Assembly: GCF_042854845.1 (NCBI RefSeq)
Contig: NZ_AP031498.1
Span: 5,146,001-5,210,000, forward strand
Length of the DNA stretch: 64,000 nucleotides
Source of the DNA: Maricurvus nonylphenolicus
Lineage (GTDB): Bacteria; Pseudomonadota; Gammaproteobacteria; Pseudomonadales; Cellvibrionaceae
Direction of reading: 5' to 3'
Part shown: piece after piece, positions 60,972 to 64,000 of the stretch
How positions within the stretch are numbered: position 1 is the stretch's first letter
How the letters are laid out: each line of letters opens with the position of its first letter
Program-made: the position numbers and the translations under genes
The notes under the pieces: model-generated
What the model was told of the DNA's origin: nothing
Seen by the model: only the letters and a program-made list of their open reading frames with translations
Database searches by the model: none

Positions 60972-61192
60972 GGTGGTTTCCCGTCGCTTTATATGTGCCG
61001 CCACCTGATCTTGTGCCAGGCACCGCACAGCGGTTAATGTACTTCCTGTAGTTTAGCCAAATAGCCGCAACAAGAAGCACCTGAGTAAAATAAGACGGCG
61101 CATACTACCAGAAACCCCGCCCAACGCAAGCCAATTTGGGTGATTTTTCGACAGATGGGGGCCAGCCCGACTGCCCCAGCTAAAGAACCCTT

Positions 61193-61227
61193 AAAAGACG
61201 CTGGACTCCTGCCTGCGCAGGAGTGAG
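61193..61227. repeat. REP-like unit related to 19667-19756
   Basis: AAAAGACGCTGGACTCCTGC followed by CTGCGCAGGAGTG matches the unit seen at 19667 and, inverted, at 19722, with a few substitutions that keep the CTCCTGC/GCAGGAG palindrome paired. The rest of 61029-61283 shows nothing else notable. Confidence 0.8.
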
Positions 61228-61283
61228 GATATAGCGGTAGCTGAAACGATACAGCCATAGAAGATAAAGGAATTCCCGACTGC

Positions 61284-63530
61284 ATGTCAGCGCCCGCCAT
61301 ACTTGTTGTTGCTCTGCCCACGCCGCTGCGCCGCCTATTTGATTACCTCCCCCCCGGCTACCAACCACCGGGGGCCGCCAAGGATATGTTTGCCCAGCCA
61401 GCCGCTGCGGTCGATTGTCACAGCCTGCAACCGGGTGTGCGCATCAAGGTACCCTTTGGGCGCCAGGAGCTGATTGGCATCTTGATCGCAGTAAAAGGGG
61501 AAAGTGAATTTCCGCTCGAACAACTTAAGCCTGCCACCGAAATCCTCGATCAATCCCCGGTGCTGACAGAAGATATCCTCGAGCTTAGCCAATGGGCCAG
61601 CGGCTATTACCACCACCCGCTGGGCGAAGTCATCAGCACAACCCTACCCACGCTACTGCGTCAGGGACAGGCGCCCGAACGCCAGCGCGAGCAGGTTTGG
61701 CAAGCGACGGACAAAGGCCGCGGTGAGCTAGGCGCACTGTTAAAGCGCGCCCCCAAACAGCAACAGGCGCTGGATCTGATCAAGCATCAGTACCTGTCAT
61801 CCAGTCAGTTGGCCGCCCTGGATATCAATCGCCCCATCCTTAAGGGACTGCAGGAAAAAGGACTGATTGAGGCGATAGATCGCCTCGAAGACAACAGCCA
61901 AACGCTATTGGCCGAAACACCACTGACACTCAATGAGGAACAACAGCAGGCGCTAAGCGCCGTCGAGTTCGACAACTACAACAGCTACCTACTCCGCGGT
62001 GCTACCGGCAGCGGCAAAACAGAAATTTACCTGCAAGCTATTGCCAAGGTACTGGAACAGGGTAAACAAGCCTTGGTACTGGTACCGGAAATTGGCTTAA
62101 CACCTCAAACCCTGGGCCGCTTTCAGCACCGCTTTAACGCCCCCATTGCCACCCTGCATTCGGGCCTTAATGATAGCGAGCGCCTGCAAGCCTGGCTGGC
62201 GGCACAAAGCGGTGAAGCCAGTATTGTCATTGGCACTCGCTCGGCGGTGTTTACCCCGCTGCCGAACCTCGGTGTGATTATTATCGACGAAGAGCACGAC
62301 CTGTCGTTTAAGCAGCAGGACGGCTTTCGTTATTCGGCCCGCGATTTGGCAGCGATTCGCGCACAAAAGCATCACATACCTTTATTACTGGGCAGCGCCA
62401 CGCCATCACTGGAAACCGCACACAACTGCGAGCGTCAACGCTTCAAACTGCTGGAACTGACTCAGCGCGCCGGCAATGCCAAACCGCCTGCGATTGAGCT
62501 ACAGGACATCCGCCGCCAGGCACTGATCGAAGGCTTTTCCCAAGAGAGCCTGGAGCAGATACGCACCGAACTCGATGCCGGAAACCAGGCCCTGGTGTTT
62601 ATTAACCGCCGCGGTTATGCCCCCACGTTAATGTGCCACGACTGCGGCTGGCAGGCCCACTGCCCCAATTGCGATGCGCGCCTGACTGTTCACCAGCACC
62701 CGCGCCACCTGCACTGCCATCACTGTGATTACCAGTGCGGTATGGTTGATCAGTGTTACAGCTGCCTGAGTTCAGATCTCACCGCAGTGGGGCTGGGCAC
62801 GGAGCGCAGCGAAGCAGCCCTGCAAGATGAGTTTCCCGATGTTCCTGTCATTCGCGTTGACCGCGATACCACAAGACGCAAAGATGCTATGCAGAACATT
62901 GTCGACGAGGTCAATAAAGGCGAACCCTGCATACTGGTAGGCACCCAAATGCTGGCTAAAGGCCATCACTTCCCGGATGTGACTCTGGTGGTGGTACTGG
63001 ATGCTGACGGCGGCCTATTCAGCGCCGATTTCCGCGGCCCGGAACGCATGGGGCAGTTATTAACCCAGGTAGCAGGCCGGGCTGGTCGCGCCGAAAAACC
63101 CGGCCGGGTGATTATTCAGAGCCATCTGTGTGACCACCCGCTACTGCAAACCCTGCTGCACGATGGTTACCCAGACTTTGCCCAACAGCTGATGGGTGAG
63201 CGGCAAATTGCCCACCTGCCGCCCTACCGTTACCTGGCCTTGCTGCGCGCCGAAGATAAAAACGCCCATCAGGCCATGGCGTTTTTAACCCAGGCGCGCC
63301 AATTGGCTGAACAGATTTTTCCGTCCAGCGTTAGCCTGCAATATTTGGGGCCACTGCCAGCGCCACTGGAAAAACGTAATGAGCGTTTCCGTTATCAGCT
63401 GCAGATTAATGCTGGCCAGCGTCAGGATTTGCATCGCTTGTTACAGCCGTTGATTGCCCAGCTGGATGAATTGCCGCTGGGGCGCAAGGTGCGATGGTCG
63501 GTGGATGTCGATCCGCAGGATATGGCCTAA
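61284..63530 (+). CDS. priA: Primosomal protein N' (PriA helicase)
   Basis: This 748-residue helicase restarts stalled replication forks. The N-terminal DNA-binding domain (about residues 1-105) is followed by Walker A GATGSGKTEIYL and the DEEHD box. A cysteine-rich zinc region inserted between helicase lobes contains CHDCGWQAHCPNCDARL and CHHCDYQCGMVDQCYSC. The helicase C-lobe shows GTQMLAKGHHFPDVTLV and QVAGRAGRAEKPG. It diverges from rpmE as in Pseudomonas. Confidence 0.96.
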   Translation: MSAPAILVVALPTPLRRLFDYLPPGYQPPGAAKDMFAQPAAAVDCHSLQPGVRIKVPFGRQELIGILIAVKGESEFPLEQLKPATEILDQSPVLTEDILELSQWASGYYHHPLGEVISTTLPTLLRQGQAPERQREQVWQATDKGRGELGALLKRAPKQQQALDLIKHQYLSSSQLAALDINRPILKGLQEKGLIEAIDRLEDNSQTLLAETPLTLNEEQQQALSAVEFDNYNSYLLRGATGSGKTEIYLQAIAKVLEQGKQALVLVPEIGLTPQTLGRFQHRFNAPIATLHSGLNDSERLQAWLAAQSGEASIVIGTRSAVFTPLPNLGVIIIDEEHDLSFKQQDGFRYSARDLAAIRAQKHHIPLLLGSATPSLETAHNCERQRFKLLELTQRAGNAKPPAIELQDIRRQALIEGFSQESLEQIRTELDAGNQALVFINRRGYAPTLMCHDCGWQAHCPNCDARLTVHQHPRHLHCHHCDYQCGMVDQCYSCLSSDLTAVGLGTERSEAALQDEFPDVPVIRVDRDTTRRKDAMQNIVDEVNKGEPCILVGTQMLAKGHHFPDVTLVVVLDADGGLFSADFRGPERMGQLLTQVAGRAGRAEKPGRVIIQSHLCDHPLLQTLLHDGYPDFAQQLMGERQIAHLPPYRYLALLRAEDKNAHQAMAFLTQARQLAEQIFPSSVSLQYLGPLPAPLEKRNERFRYQLQINAGQRQDLHRLLQPLIAQLDELPLGRKVRWSVDVDPQDMA

Positions 63531-63551
63531 TTAAATTCGGTGCCACGACCT

Positions 63552-63622
63552 GGGGTCTGACCCGCAGGGATCAGACCCCGCGCCATGCACAATGCGGGGT
63601 CCGACCCTGCGGGTCGGACCCC
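63552..63622. repeat. Two adjacent palindromic REP-like elements
   Basis: GGGGTCTGA...TCAGACCCC (63552-63579) is a nine-base inverted repeat. GGGGTCCGACCC-TGC-GGGTCGGACCCC (63596-63622) is a perfect 12-base one. Both share the GGGGTC/GACCCC ends and the CCCTGCGGG or CCCGCAGGG centre, so they are copies of one element. Such sequences often belong to REP families moved by RAYT proteins; none is encoded here. Confidence 0.8.
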
Positions 63623-63708
63623 GTTCGAAGTGCGTTCTAGCAACTAGTAGACTGGAGCCGATTTCTTTACAATCCTCTCCATATAATAAAGATGTCAGTA
63701 CCCAGACC

Positions 63709-64000
63709 ATGTCCAAAGATTTTGCCAAAAAACCTAAAAAACAAGCCCCACCGCCCAAGCCTAAATCCCAGGTGCCTGGTTGGGTGTGGCTATTTACCGG
63801 TACAGTGCTGGGTGCGTTTATTATGTTTTTGGCACACCTGTCTGGCATTACCCCGGCAGTTGAACAACCAGCCAAAACCGTGGCCAAGGCTGAACCCAAA
63901 CCGGAAAAAACCATTCCCAAGCCGCGCTTTGATTTCTACAAACTGTTAAAAGAAAGTGAAGTACCGGTACCGGAAGTGGATAACACAGCCCCCACTAACG
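63709..64000 (+). CDS. SPOR-domain cell division protein, N-terminal part (partial)
   Basis: The frame from ATG 63709 runs off the right edge (97 residues visible). It starts with a basic, Pro-rich cytoplasmic stretch (KKPKKQAPPPKPKSQ), followed by one membrane helix (WVWLFTGTVLGAFIMFLAHL, about residues 25-44), a Lys/Pro-rich periplasmic linker and the FDFYKLLKESEVPVPE motif typical of FtsN-like SPOR proteins next to priA. The SPOR domain itself lies outside the window. argS, which separates priA from this gene in Pseudomonas, is absent. Confidence 0.85.
   Translation, partial: MSKDFAKKPKKQAPPPKPKSQVPGWVWLFTGTVLGAFIMFLAHLSGITPAVEQPAKTVAKAEPKPEKTIPKPRFDFYKLLKESEVPVPEVDNTAPTN

Noticed and set aside
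63531..63920. A 129-codon minus-strand frame over the palindromes at the end of the window
   Set aside because: It is generated by the REP-like palindromes and the antisense of the SPOR-domain gene, which has a clear membrane helix and family motif on the plus strand.

Overview
The window looks like chromosomal DNA of a marine-type gammaproteobacterium, most probably Cellvibrionales or a Pseudomonadales relative. This is inferred from gene order: tRNA-fMet/rimP/nusA/infB/rbfA/truB/rpsO/pnp, sfsA/dksA/gluQ, cbrA/cbrB/pcnB/folK/panB and rpmE/priA next to a malic enzyme are all arranged as in Pseudomonas-like genomes. Base composition is moderate, close to half G+C. I see no prophage, insertion sequence with a transposase, or CRISPR array. 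Accessory content is concentrated in the first 30 kb.

Region by region. 1-7.5 kb: a TonB-dependent receptor diverges from an AraC-type regulator, which converges on a five-gene minus-strand operon (heavy chain, MauE-type, MauD-type, TTQ light chain, c-type cytochrome). The operon has the gene order and light-chain sequence of aromatic amine dehydrogenase (aau), not methylamine dehydrogenase, and carries no TTQ maturation genes. 7.5-19.6 kb: a large AsmA-like (DUF748) protein, a DUF457 membrane protein, an autotransporter GDSL esterase, a class 3 lipase, pcm, msrA, and two unrelated pyrophosphatases (membrane ion pump and soluble Ppa) back to back. 19.7-24 kb: a REP-like pair, a repeat-tailed protein, and an arsenic cluster arsR-GAPDH-arsJ-arsC that makes and exports 1-arseno-3-phosphoglycerate. 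24-34.4 kb: diguanylate cyclase, cysE, an LplT-like transporter, an M15 peptidase, a TfoX C-terminal protein, htpX, a DegQ-like protease, a Rieske protein, sfsA, dksA, gluQ and a MAPEG protein. Between the TfoX-like gene and htpX there is a transcription unit with no gene: Fur-box-like sites on a strong sigma-70 promoter followed by a terminator, that is, a candidate iron-regulated small RNA.

34.6-43.4 kb: a complete carbon-control module. A 58-residue membrane protein (CbrX-like) overlaps cbrA by four bases, cbrB follows, and the 750-base gap to pcnB holds an array of TGTTAC/GTAACA sites, a sigma-54 promoter, an A-rich RNA with repeated AAnAAnAA blocks, and a terminator. These are all the parts expected of a CrcZ-type RNA that sequesters Hfq/Crc. 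pcnB, folK, a deoxynucleoside kinase and panB follow.

43.5-55.9 kb: a GGDEF/EAL protein, a SPOR-like secreted protein and the conserved pnp-to-tRNA-fMet translation/transcription cluster on the minus strand. 56-64 kb: a Crp-like regulator, an acyl-CoA synthetase, a malic enzyme, a thermonuclease-like protein, rpmE, priA and the start of a SPOR-domain protein cut by the window edge, with palindromic REP-like repeats around priA.
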